From: Streptomyces sp. NBC_01237
Lineage (GTDB): Bacteria > Actinomycetota > Actinomycetes > Streptomycetales > Streptomycetaceae
Length of the DNA: 64,000 nucleotides
Direction: 5' to 3'
Assembly (NCBI RefSeq): GCF_035917275.1
Contig: NZ_CP108508.1
Span: forward strand, 2,852,001-2,916,000
Positions 51,968-61,000 of the stretch are shown piece by piece (position 1 is the stretch's first letter; each line of letters begins with the position of its first letter). The notes beneath the pieces are model-generated. The model did not search any database. It was not told the DNA's origin and saw only the letters and a list, made by a program, of their open reading frames with translations. The translations under genes were made by a program, and so were the position numbers.

Positions 51968-53377
51968 ATGTCACAGATCCACCAGCAGACCTCCTTGTCG
52001 AGGTGCCCCGGCTGCGAGGAGCCGCTGGAGTCGGGCGACCTGTTCTGCGGTGCGTGCGGGTACGACCTGTCGGCCGTGCCCGCGCCGCCGGAAGACCGGC
52101 CGACGATGCCCATCGCCGTGCCCGTCGCCGGCGCGCACGCTCCTGCGGCCCCTGCGGCCCCTCCGGCCCCTCCCGCCGGTCCCGTTCCGGGTGCGGGGGC
52201 GGTGGACTGGCCGCCCGCGTCCGAGGTCGACAGCTCCGATCTGCCCGCGCCGACGCACCGTCCGGCCGACCTGCCCGGCACGGACTCGGGCGGCAAGCCG
52301 CTGCCCACCACGGCCGCGGACCCGGTCCGGTACGACGACCGGGCCGCCCCGGACGGGCCGGCGGGAACGGACTCCTCGGGCGACTTCGCGCTCGCGGCGC
52401 CGGACCCCCGTACGGCGGAGCACACCTCCACCCCGGCGGCGGGCACCAAGCTCTGTGTGGCCTGCCGTTCGGGCCGGGTGGACCCCGACGGCTACTGCGA
52501 GAACTGCGGCCACGCCCAGCCCCGCGAGCGCGACCACATGGAGCAGGAACTGGGCTCGGTGGCCGCGGTCAGCGACCGGGGTCTGCGCCACCACCGCAAC
52601 GAGGACTCCTTCGCGGTGTCCTCGACCGCCCTGCCGGACGGCTCACCGGCCGTCGTCGCGATCGTCTGCGACGGCGTCTCCTCCGCGAGCCGGCCCGACG
52701 AGGCGTCGGCGGCCGCCGCGAGCTGCGCCAACGAGACGCTGCTGGAGTCCCTGCCGCGCGGTACGCACCCGCAGCAGGCGATGCACGACGCGATCATCGC
52801 CGCCTCCGAGGCGGTCAACGCGCTGGCCCAGGAGCCGGGCCGGGCGATGGAGCACGATCCCCACCGCCATCAGAACGCCCCGGCCTGCACGCTGGTCGGC
52901 GCGATCATGGCGGGCGGCCTGCTGGTCATCGGCTGGGTCGGCGACAGCCGGGTCTACTGGGTGCCGGACGACCGCACCGTCCCGCCCGCCCGGCTCACCG
53001 AGGACGACTCCTGGGCCGCGCAGATGGTGGCGGCCGGCCTGATGAGCGAGGCCGAGGCGTACGCGGACGAGCGCGCCCATGCCATCACGGGGTGGCTCGG
53101 GGCCGACAGCTACGAACTGGAACCGCACACCGCCTCGTTCAAACCGGACCGGCCGGGTCTGGTGGTGGTCTGCACGGACGGGCTGTGGAACTACGCGGAG
53201 TCCGCCGTGGAGATGGCTGCGGCCGTGCCGCCGGACGCGTACGAACGACCGCTGCACGGCGCCCAGGTGCTGGTGGGTCACGCGCTCGACGGCGGAGGCC
53301 ACGACAACATCACGGTGGCCCTGCTGCCGTTCGCCGTAACGCCTCACGAGGCGGGACCGGGCGTCGGCACCGCTTGA
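51968..53377 (+). CDS. PP2C-family protein phosphatase with two zinc ribbons
   Basis: A 469-residue phosphatase. Zinc ribbon 1 (C13, C16, C27, C30) is followed by a Pro/Ala linker and zinc ribbon 2 (C163, C166, C177, C180). The PP2C domain covers about 195-465, with the metal-binding motifs SDRGLRHHRNEDSF, IVCDGVSSASRPDEAS, GWVGDSRVYWV, VVVCTDGLWNY and GGHDNITVALL. All key Asp residues are present, so it should be active and Mn-dependent. It begins two bases after the kinase stop and is its obvious counterpart. ATG at 51968; in-frame GTG codons a few bases earlier are alternatives. Confidence 0.92.
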   Translation: MSQIHQQTSLSRCPGCEEPLESGDLFCGACGYDLSAVPAPPEDRPTMPIAVPVAGAHAPAAPAAPPAPPAGPVPGAGAVDWPPASEVDSSDLPAPTHRPADLPGTDSGGKPLPTTAADPVRYDDRAAPDGPAGTDSSGDFALAAPDPRTAEHTSTPAAGTKLCVACRSGRVDPDGYCENCGHAQPRERDHMEQELGSVAAVSDRGLRHHRNEDSFAVSSTALPDGSPAVVAIVCDGVSSASRPDEASAAAASCANETLLESLPRGTHPQQAMHDAIIAASEAVNALAQEPGRAMEHDPHRHQNAPACTLVGAIMAGGLLVIGWVGDSRVYWVPDDRTVPPARLTEDDSWAAQMVAAGLMSEAEAYADERAHAITGWLGADSYELEPHTASFKPDRPGLVVVCTDGLWNYAESAVEMAAAVPPDAYERPLHGAQVLVGHALDGGGHDNITVALLPFAVTPHEAGPGVGTA

Positions 53378-53474
53378 CCCGGCGCGTCTCCCGGTCCCTG
53401 TCCGGTCCCTGTCTCCCCGTCCTCCGGCTGCGCCCCAGTCCTCCGGCTGTTTCCCGCTTCAAGGAGCCGATCAG

Positions 53475-54836
53475 ATGGCCAACTTCTCCAAGTCGAATGT
53501 GCCGCAGTTCTCCGTCGAGGTGTATCAGAACGCCTATCTGCCCGACGGCGGACGCGAGGTCAACGCGATCGTCACCGTCACCTCGACCGGCGGCGGCACC
53601 ACCGGTGGCATTCCGCTGACCGGTGCGTCCCTGTCGCCCTCGCACCTTCCGGGGCAGGCGCCGAACGCCGCCGTGGTGATCATGGTCGACTGTTCGGGGT
53701 CGATGGACTACCCGCCGACGAAGATGCGCAACGCCCGCGACGCGACGGCCGCGGCCATCGACACCCTGCGCGAGGGCACGCAGTTCGCGGTGGTCGCCGG
53801 TACGCACGTGGCCAAGGACGTCTATCCGGGCAACGGACGGCTCGCGACCGCAGACCCGCAGACCAAGGCCCAGGCGAAGGACGCCCTGCGGCGTCTGAGC
53901 GCGGGCGGCGGCACCGCGATCGGCACCTGGCTGCGGCTGGCCGACCGGCTGCTCGCCGCCGCCGACGTGGACATCCGGCACGGCATCGTGCTGACCGACG
54001 GCCGCAACGAGCACGAGGCCCCGGAGGATCTGCGGGCCGCGCTCGACTCCTGCGCGGGCCGCTTCACCTGTGACGCACGCGGTGTCGGCACCGACTGGGA
54101 GGTGAAGGAGGTCACCGCCATCGCCTCCGCGCTGCTCGGGACCGCCGACATCGTCGCCGATCCGGCGGGCCTGGCGGCGGACTTCACACAGATGATGGAG
54201 AACGCGATGGGCAAGGAGGTCGCGGACGTGGCGCTGCGGCTCTGGACGCCCGTCGGGGTCGAGATCAGATTTGTGAAGCAGGTGGCGCCCACGGTCGCCG
54301 ACCTGACCGACCGGCGCACCGGGGCGGGACCGCGCGCCGGTGACTACCCCACGGGTTCCTGGGGCGACGAGTCCCGCGACTACCACGTGTGCGTCCAGGT
54401 CCCCACGGCCGGAATCGGCCAGGAGATGCTGGCGGCCCGGGTCTCGCTGATCCTTCCCGCCCCGTCCGGCGGTGGCACTCCGCAGACCCTGTCGCAGGGC
54501 CTCGTACGGGCGGTGTGGACGGACGACATGGCAGCGTCGACGTCGATCAATCCGCAGGTCGCGCACTACACAGGTCAGGCGGAACTGGCACAAGTCATCC
54601 AGCAGGGGCTCGACGCACGCAAGTCGGGCGACTTCGACGGCGCGACCGCGAAACTGGGCCGTGCGGTGCAGCTCGCGTCGGCCTCGGGGAACGAGGACAC
54701 TGCGAAACTGCTTTCGAAGGTGGTCGACGTCGTAGACGCGGCGACGGGTACTGTGCGACTGAAGGCGAAGGTGGCGGAGGCGGACGAGATGACCCTCGAA
54801 ACGCGCTCCACCAAGACCGTTCGCGTCAAGAAGTAG
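53475..54836 (+). CDS. VWA-domain (von Willebrand factor A) protein
   Basis: A 453-residue cytoplasmic protein with a complete metal-ion-dependent adhesion site: D72-C-S74-G-S76 (VIMVDCSGSMD), Thr147 (GGGTAIG) and TDGRNEH with Asp175. After the VWA fold (about 63-245) come beta-rich segments and a helical C-terminus (QVIQQGLDARKSGDFDGATA). VWA proteins bind partner proteins through the Mg site. It follows the phosphatase by 97 bases and has its own aaggag site. Together with kinase and phosphatase it resembles the VWA/PP2C/kinase (TerY-P) triads described for tellurium-resistance-type stress systems. Confidence 0.9.
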   Translation: MANFSKSNVPQFSVEVYQNAYLPDGGREVNAIVTVTSTGGGTTGGIPLTGASLSPSHLPGQAPNAAVVIMVDCSGSMDYPPTKMRNARDATAAAIDTLREGTQFAVVAGTHVAKDVYPGNGRLATADPQTKAQAKDALRRLSAGGGTAIGTWLRLADRLLAAADVDIRHGIVLTDGRNEHEAPEDLRAALDSCAGRFTCDARGVGTDWEVKEVTAIASALLGTADIVADPAGLAADFTQMMENAMGKEVADVALRLWTPVGVEIRFVKQVAPTVADLTDRRTGAGPRAGDYPTGSWGDESRDYHVCVQVPTAGIGQEMLAARVSLILPAPSGGGTPQTLSQGLVRAVWTDDMAASTSINPQVAHYTGQAELAQVIQQGLDARKSGDFDGATAKLGRAVQLASASGNEDTAKLLSKVVDVVDAATGTVRLKAKVAEADEMTLETRSTKTVRVKK

Positions 54837-54911
54837 CGTCAAGACAGCACACCGCAACCGAACGAGCATGACGGCCCCCTGGGCCGGACGAGGAGAGGGG
54901 GAAGCGCCGAC

Positions 54912-56282
54912 ATGCCGACCTGCCCGAACGGACACCAGTCGGGTTCCGAGGACTGGTGCGAGGTCTGCGGACACCGCATGGCCGGGGCGGGCGCGCCCGC
55001 GGGCGCGGTTCCCCCGCCCCCTCCCCCGCCGCCCGCACCCGGTTACGGATACCCGCAGGGCCCCGGCCCCGGTTCGCAGCCGACCATGCAGGCGGAGCTC
55101 TGCCCGCAGTGCCGCACCCCGCGTGAGGCGATGGCGCCGTTCTGCGAGGAATGCCGCTGGAACTTCCTCACGAACACGGCGACCTCCTACACCCCGCTCG
55201 CCCCGCCGCACGGCGGCCCCAGCGGTCCGGTGCCGGGGCTCAGCCTGCCGCCGGGCTTCCAGGCCCAGCAGCCCGCGCCGCCTCAGCAGCAGCAGCCGCG
55301 CGACCCGTTCGAGTACCAGAGCTCGCGGCCTTCGCAGGTGAACCGTCCGGCCGAGACGCTCGCGCCCGAGCAGGGCGGACCGGGCGGACCGGGTGGCCAG
55401 GCTGGTCACGGCGGTCAGGCCGGACCGGGAGGACCCGGTGGACCGGGTGCTCAGGCCGGACCTGGTGGACCGGGTGCCCAGGGTGGTCACCCCGGGCCGC
55501 CGCCGTCGTTCCAGCAGGGCCCGCCGCCCCCGCCCTCGTTCCAGCAGCAGTCGGCGCCGTCCCCGTCGCCGTTCGCCCAGCAGCCGCCGGCGCCGTTCCC
55601 GCCGCACCAGCAGCAGCAGTCGGCGCCGCCCGCGCCGCCGCAGCCGCAGGCCCCGCAAACCGGGGCGGACGACTGGATGCTGTCGCCTCCCTCGCAGGCG
55701 CAGGCTCCCCCGTCGCATCAGGCACCCCCCGCCCCGCAGCTGCCGCAGGGGTACCAGCAGCAGGGGCCGCAGGGGTCACCGCAGTTCCCGGGTCAGGGAC
55801 ATGACCAGGGGCACGGGCACGGCCCCGTACCGGGCCAGGGACATGACCAGGGCCAGGCGCAGCAGCAGCCCGTCTCCACCAGCTGGACCGCCGTGATCGC
55901 CCCGGACCGTGAGTACTTCCTGGCGATGATGCAGCGCAGCGGCCCCGAGGCGACCGGGCTCAACCTGCCCGCTTACTCCCCGGAGCAGCGCCTCCCGCTC
56001 ACCGGCAGCCAGATCACCATCGGGCGCCGTCGGCACAGCACCGGCGAGTCCCCCGACGTCGATCTGTCGGTGCCGCCGGAGGACCCGGGTGTCTCGCACC
56101 AGCACGCGGTGCTGGTGCAGCAGCCCGACGGCAGCTGGGCCGTGGTCGACCAGAACTCCACCAACGGCACCACGCTCAACGGCGCCGAGGACCCGATCCA
56201 GCCCTATGTCCCCGTCCCGCTCCAGGACGGCGACCAGGTGCATGTCGGTGCCTGGACGACGATCACGGTCCGCCGGGACTAG
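54912..56282 (+). CDS. FHA-domain protein with N-terminal zinc ribbons and disordered linker
   Basis: A 456-residue phosphothreonine-reader protein. N-terminal Cys motifs (C4, C16, C19; C64, C67, C78, C81) form one or two zinc ribbons. Residues about 100-325 are Pro/Gln/Gly-rich, with a collagen-like GxY run at about 156-195. The FHA domain is at about 345-456 with its conserved residues: GRRRHS (371-376), SHQH (395-398) and NSTNG (415-419). It should bind a phosphorylated Thr on a partner, most simply the cluster kinase or its target. It occupies the place of GarA in the mycobacterial PknG pathway but lacks an obvious GarA-type N-terminal ETTS phosphorylation site. Last gene of the cluster. 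Confidence 0.9.
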   Translation: MPTCPNGHQSGSEDWCEVCGHRMAGAGAPAGAVPPPPPPPPAPGYGYPQGPGPGSQPTMQAELCPQCRTPREAMAPFCEECRWNFLTNTATSYTPLAPPHGGPSGPVPGLSLPPGFQAQQPAPPQQQQPRDPFEYQSSRPSQVNRPAETLAPEQGGPGGPGGQAGHGGQAGPGGPGGPGAQAGPGGPGAQGGHPGPPPSFQQGPPPPPSFQQQSAPSPSPFAQQPPAPFPPHQQQQSAPPAPPQPQAPQTGADDWMLSPPSQAQAPPSHQAPPAPQLPQGYQQQGPQGSPQFPGQGHDQGHGHGPVPGQGHDQGQAQQQPVSTSWTAVIAPDREYFLAMMQRSGPEATGLNLPAYSPEQRLPLTGSQITIGRRRHSTGESPDVDLSVPPEDPGVSHQHAVLVQQPDGSWAVVDQNSTNGTTLNGAEDPIQPYVPVPLQDGDQVHVGAWTTITVRRD

Positions 56283-56371
56283 CGCCCCTCCCGACAGGCT
56301 TTGCCGGTCACGGCACCAGCTCGTCCGGGGCGCGTCACGGGCCGGGCGGGGCACCGCTCGCGCCGTGCGGT

Positions 56372-57358
56372 TCAGGGCCCGGCGAGCGGCCAGGCGTACG
56401 GCCCCTGCGGGTCGTCCAGCCAGGCCCACTGCCGGTCCGGCCCGACCGTGATGCCGTACCTCTCCCGCTGGGGGCGCCGCTCGCGCCGCCAGAGGGAGAG
56501 GGCCTCGTGCGGATCGAGGGTGCCCGCGGTCAGCGTCAGCAGGAAGCGGAAGAGTTCGTCGTCGATCACGCGCCTCGGCAGTCCGGCGAGGGGCTGGAGC
56601 TCTGCGGGCAGAGGCAGCGCTCCGCGCAGGGGCACGAAGTACGCCGGGGTGGGCAGGAACCGTCCCTCCGCGCTCCGGCCGTGCGCCGTGTCGCGTACCC
56701 GCAGGGAGATCAGTCCGGTGGCGAACGGGGCCAGAATCCGTGCGCCGTCCCGGCACTGCGCCGGCCAGGCCCACGGCACGGACGGCAGGGTGCAGGTCGC
56801 GATGATCCGGTCGTAGGGGGCCCGCGCCGGGCAGCCGCGTGCGCCGTCCCCCGTGATCACCGTCGGGCGGTATCCGGCGGCGGCCAGATGACGGCGGGCC
56901 GACTCCGTGATCTCCGGGTCCAGATCGACGGTGGTCACCGCCCGGTCACCGAGCCGGTGGGAGAGCAGCGCCGCGTTGTAGCCGGTGCCCGCACCGATCT
57001 CCAGGACGGTGTGCCCGTCCCGTACGTCCAGTTCGTCGAGCATCAGGGCCATCAGCGAGGGCTGGCTGCTCGACGAGATCAGTTCGCCGTCCCTGATCCG
57101 GGTGGCGAGCGGCGCGTCCGCGTACACCTCGCGCAGCCAGCGTCCGCGGCGTACCGGGTCGGGGTCCTCGCCCCACAGCCGCTCGTAGCCGCGGACCCCG
57201 CCCACGGAGAAGTACGGCACGAACAGATGGCGCGGTACGTCCTCGAACGCGGCGCGCCAGGCGGGGTCCGTCAGGCCGCCGCGCGCCGCGATGGCCCGTG
57301 CCATGGACCACCGTGCCTCGTCGGCGTCGGCCACGAACTGTTCCTGGTGTCCGCCCAT
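56372..57358 (-). CDS. PIMT-like (protein-L-isoaspartate O-methyltransferase family) methyltransferase
   Basis: A 328-residue SAM-dependent methyltransferase. The PIMT signatures are AFEDVPRHLFVPYFS, then ISSSSQPSLMALMLDELDVR and motif I HTVLEIGAGTGYNAALLSHR. A C-terminal region of about 110 residues extends beyond the usual PIMT length (about 210). Stand-alone actinobacterial members of this type may repair isoaspartyl proteins or methylate unknown targets; some are linked to peptide natural products, but nothing here supports that. It is convergent with the FHA gene. ATG at 57358. Confidence 0.85.
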   Translation of the reverse strand: MGGHQEQFVADADEARWSMARAIAARGGLTDPAWRAAFEDVPRHLFVPYFSVGGVRGYERLWGEDPDPVRRGRWLREVYADAPLATRIRDGELISSSSQPSLMALMLDELDVRDGHTVLEIGAGTGYNAALLSHRLGDRAVTTVDLDPEITESARRHLAAAGYRPTVITGDGARGCPARAPYDRIIATCTLPSVPWAWPAQCRDGARILAPFATGLISLRVRDTAHGRSAEGRFLPTPAYFVPLRGALPLPAELQPLAGLPRRVIDDELFRFLLTLTAGTLDPHEALSLWRRERRPQRERYGITVGPDRQWAWLDDPQGPYAWPLAGP

Positions 57359-57492
57359 GTCCCCACTGTCCTGCGGCGGCGCCCCGGGAGCCAGTGTGCG
57401 GGCCGAGTGGCCGAGCCGGGTCCCGGACAGGTGTGCGGGACGAAGGACCTAGGACCCGGGACCTCGGCCGGTGCGTCTGCGACCATGGACGG

Positions 57493-57897
57493 GTGACAGA
57501 GATTCCGCACGGCACGCTTCAGGAGCAGACCTTCTACGAGCAGGTCGGCGGCGAGGCGACCTTCCGGCGCCTGGTCCACCGCTTCTACGAGAGGGTCGCG
57601 GGCGACGAACTGCTGCGGCCGATGTACCCGGAGGAGGATCTGGGCCCGGCCGAGGAGCGGTTCACGCTGTTCCTGATCCAGTACTGGGGCGGCCCGCGGA
57701 CCTACAGCGATCAGCGCGGACACCCCCGGCTGCGGATGCGGCACGTCCCGTTCCGGGTGGACCGGGCCGCTCATGACGCCTGGCTCGGTCATATGCGCGT
57801 CGCTCTCGACGAACTCGGCCTGGCGCCGGAGCACGAGCAGCAATTGTGGAAATACCTGACATATGCTGCCGCATCGATGATCAATACCGCCGACTAA
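57493..57897 (+). CDS. glbO: truncated haemoglobin, group II (trHbO-like)
   Basis: A 134-residue 2-on-2 globin. It begins with LQEQTFYEQVGGEATFRRLV, then FYERVAGDELLRPMYP. QYWGGPRTYSDQRGHPRLRM precedes the proximal His in RHVPFRVD, and Trp (HDAWLGHM) sits at the G8 position typical of group II. It would bind oxygen or nitric oxide at haem. The GTG at 57493 begins VTEIPHGTL; the ribosome site is weak. It is divergent from the methyltransferase and monocistronic. Confidence 0.88.
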   Translation: MTEIPHGTLQEQTFYEQVGGEATFRRLVHRFYERVAGDELLRPMYPEEDLGPAEERFTLFLIQYWGGPRTYSDQRGHPRLRMRHVPFRVDRAAHDAWLGHMRVALDELGLAPEHEQQLWKYLTYAAASMINTAD

Positions 57898-57967
57898 TAT
57901 CCGGAATGCGGTACTCCACCCCCGAATAACGGTCACGATCGCATCAAGGTGCCCCCGTAAGCGGTTT

Positions 57968-58035
57968 CCAGAACCCTGTGCCCTCTGAAAGCATCACGGG
58001 GACGTCGGGGGGCGTGCGGGTTTCAGGGGTTCTGG
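57968..58035 (+). promoter_or_regulatory. possible structured mRNA leader before the FtsX-type permease gene
   Basis: Nested inverted repeats: ccagaaccc (57968-57976) pairs with gggttctgg (58027-58035), and inside it ctgaaa (57985-57990) pairs with tttcag (58021-58026), enclosing a GC-rich 30-base loop. The outer stem ends at the ribosome site gggggag (58035-58041), nine bases before the GTG, so folding could mask translation initiation. Confidence 0.45.
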
Positions 58036-58043
58036 GGGAGTAA

Positions 58044-61000
58044 GTGACGGGGTTCGTCTTTCTGCGGGTGAGGGCGCATCGGCTCCTTCTCGCCGCGGCT
58101 CTCCTGGCCGTACTGCTCACCACATCGGTACTGGCCGCGCTCACCGCGTTCTCCGGTTCCGTCGGGGATGCCGCGCTGCGGCACACGCTCACCCACCGGT
58201 CCGCGGCCTCCGCCTCGCTGTTCGTCTCGGCACAGGTGGACCGGGAGCAGCGCGGCGAGGCGGAGAAGGCCACCCGCAAGGCGGCCCACGACACCTTCGG
58301 CGGACTGCCCGTCACCGTACGGAAGCTGGAGAGCTCGGGGCCGTACGCGCTGCCGCGCGACCTCCAGTCCCCGGCCGCCCGGCGCGGCGAACCCGACCTC
58401 ACCCACTTCGCCGCCCTCGACCGCAGCCGCGTCCGGCTCACCGAAGGACGGCTTCCGGCGGGCGCGAACGGGGACGGCCCCGTGGAGGTGGCCCTGCCCG
58501 GGGCCGCCGCCGAGGTCCTGAAGCTGAAGCCGGGCACCCGGCTCACCCTCACCGACCGGCTGGGCGACAAGCCGCAGCAGATCCTGGTCACCGGCCTGTA
58601 CGAGGCGTCCGACCAGGCCGACACGTACTGGCAGCTGGACGCGCTCGGCGGGCGCGGTGTCCGCAAGGTCGTCTTCACCACCTACGGTCCCCTGCTCACC
58701 GACCCCTCCGTCCTCGGCTCCGGCCGGATCAGCACCGGCGAGACGTCCTGGCTGGCCACGGCCGACTTCACCGACGTGACCACCGGCTCGATGGACACGC
58801 TGCACAAGGCGTCGACGGACGGGCCGAAGGCCCTGCTGGCCACCCCGGTGTTCAGGGACGGCGCCAACGTTCGGACCTCGCTGCCCACCGTGCTCGACCA
58901 GATCGACCGGGCGCTCCTGGTCTCGCGTTCGACGCTGATGATCGTCGCGGTGCAGCTGGTACTGCTCGCGGCGTACGCACTGCTGCTCGTGGCCCGGCTG
59001 CTGAGCAGCGAACGCGGCGGCGAGACCGAGCTGTTGCGGGCCCGCGGCGGTTCACGGGGCCGGATCACCTCGTTCGCGGCGATCGAGGCGCTGATGCTCG
59101 CGGTACCCGCCGCCGTCATCGCCCCGCTGCTCGCGGGGCCGCTGACCCGGCTGCTGGCTGAGCGCAGCGTGCTCTCCCGGATCGGACTGCGGTTCGAGGA
59201 GGCGACGACCGGCACGGTGTGGCTGGTCGCCGCCGCCGTCGCGCTGGCCTGCGCACTCGCCGTGGTGGCGCCCGCGCTGGCCGCCAGCGCGGGCGGTGGC
59301 CGCCGGGCGCGGGCCGCCGCGCTCCCCGGGCCGGTGCGCGCCGGTGCCGACGTCGGGCTGCTCCTGATCGCCGCGGTGGCGTACTGGCAGCTGGACCGGC
59401 AGACCGGCGGCTCCGGCAACGGGGCACTCAGCGGTGACCGGGAGGGCGACCTCGGCATCGATCCGCTGCTGGTGGCCGCGCCCGCGCTGGCGCTGCTCGC
59501 GGGCACCGTACTGACCCTGAGGCTGCTGCCCCCGGCGGCGAAGCTCGCGGAGCGCCGCGCGGCGGGTGGCCGCGGGCTGCCCGCGGCACTGGCCGGCTGG
59601 CAGTTCAGCCGACGGCCGCTGCGCGGTGCCGGACCGGTGCTGCTGCTGGTCCTCTCGGTCGCGATGGGCATGCTGGCGATCGGTCAGAGCGCGTCCTGGA
59701 ACCGCTCGCAGGGCGACCAGGCCGACTTCAGGTCCGGTGCGTCGGTCCGCATGGTGGGCGGGCTCAGCGGCGATCCGGCGAAGGCGGGCGCGTACGTGGG
59801 ACTTCCGGGGGTACGGGAGGCGGCGCCCGCCTACCGCACGGGCGTGGAACTCTCCGGTGACCGCACGGCCCAGGTCATCGCCCTGGACACCGCGCACGCC
59901 GACGAGGGCATGCTGATGCGCCCGGACCTCGGCGACGAGACGCCGCAGCAGCTGTTCGACGCGATCGCCCCGGCGAAGACGGCCCGTACCGGGTTGCTGC
60001 TGCCCAAGGGCAGCGAGCGACTGACGTTCGACGCGCGGATCAGCGGCCCGTCGAAGAAGTCCCGCGACGAGCAGGTGGACTCCTGGGCCCCGGACCGGGT
60101 GCCTGTGGTGACCGTCCTGCTGGAGGACCGTTACGGCATCCCGTACCGGACTCTCGCCGGGCCGGTGCCGGCCGACGGCCGGCCGCACACCCTCTCGATC
60201 GCGGTGGCCGCCGCGGGCGAACTGGCCGTGACCGGCTTCGAGGTGGACGACCGGCTGCCCGTCGAGGCACAGCAGCGCCGGTTCTCCGTGAGCGGACTCG
60301 GTGCGGTGACCGCCGACGGCGGCCGGCTCCCGGTGCGCGCCCAGAAGGGGCTGCGCTGGGTGGGGGCCACCATGCTCACCGAATTCGGCGAGGAGCAGCC
60401 GGGGGAGACTCCGGTCCAGAAGAACGAGGCCGGCGGCGCCCCTGACTTCAGCTACAGCACCGGGTCCTCCGAGGACACCGTGTCGGACTACGCGACCTCG
60501 AACGGTTCGCTGCGCATCACCACCGCCCGCGCGAAGGCCGCACCGGTCAACGCCGTGGTGACGGACGCGTATCTGAAGGCCTCCGGCGCGAAGCTGGGCC
60601 AGCAGGTCGACCTCACGCTGGCCGGGAACACGGTCCGGGTGACCCTGGTGAAGTCCGTGCGCCAACTGCCCACGACCGGACCCGGCGCCCTCACGGAGTC
60701 CCGGGATTCGCTGACCCGGACCAAGGACGGCGGGGCCCTGCTGCTCGACCTCCGGTCCGTCACCGATCTGCTCGCCCAGCGGCCGGGCGCCACCATCGCC
60801 GCCACCGAGTGGTGGCTGAGCACCGAGGCGGGTGACGCCTCGAAGGTCGCCGCCGCGCTGCGCGAGCTGCCCGACACCGACCCGGCGCAGGTCGAGGTGC
60901 GCGACGAGACGGCCCGGGAGCTGGTCAACGACCCGCTGGGGGCGGGTCCGCAGTCCGCGCTGCTCGCCGTGGCCGTGGTGGCCGCCGCGCTGGCGGCGGT

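Noticed and set aside
56372..57358. PIMT-like methyltransferase as part of a graspetide cluster with the repeat peptide at 32468
   Set aside because: The two are about 24 kb apart and no ATP-grasp ligase lies near either. The link would be speculation.
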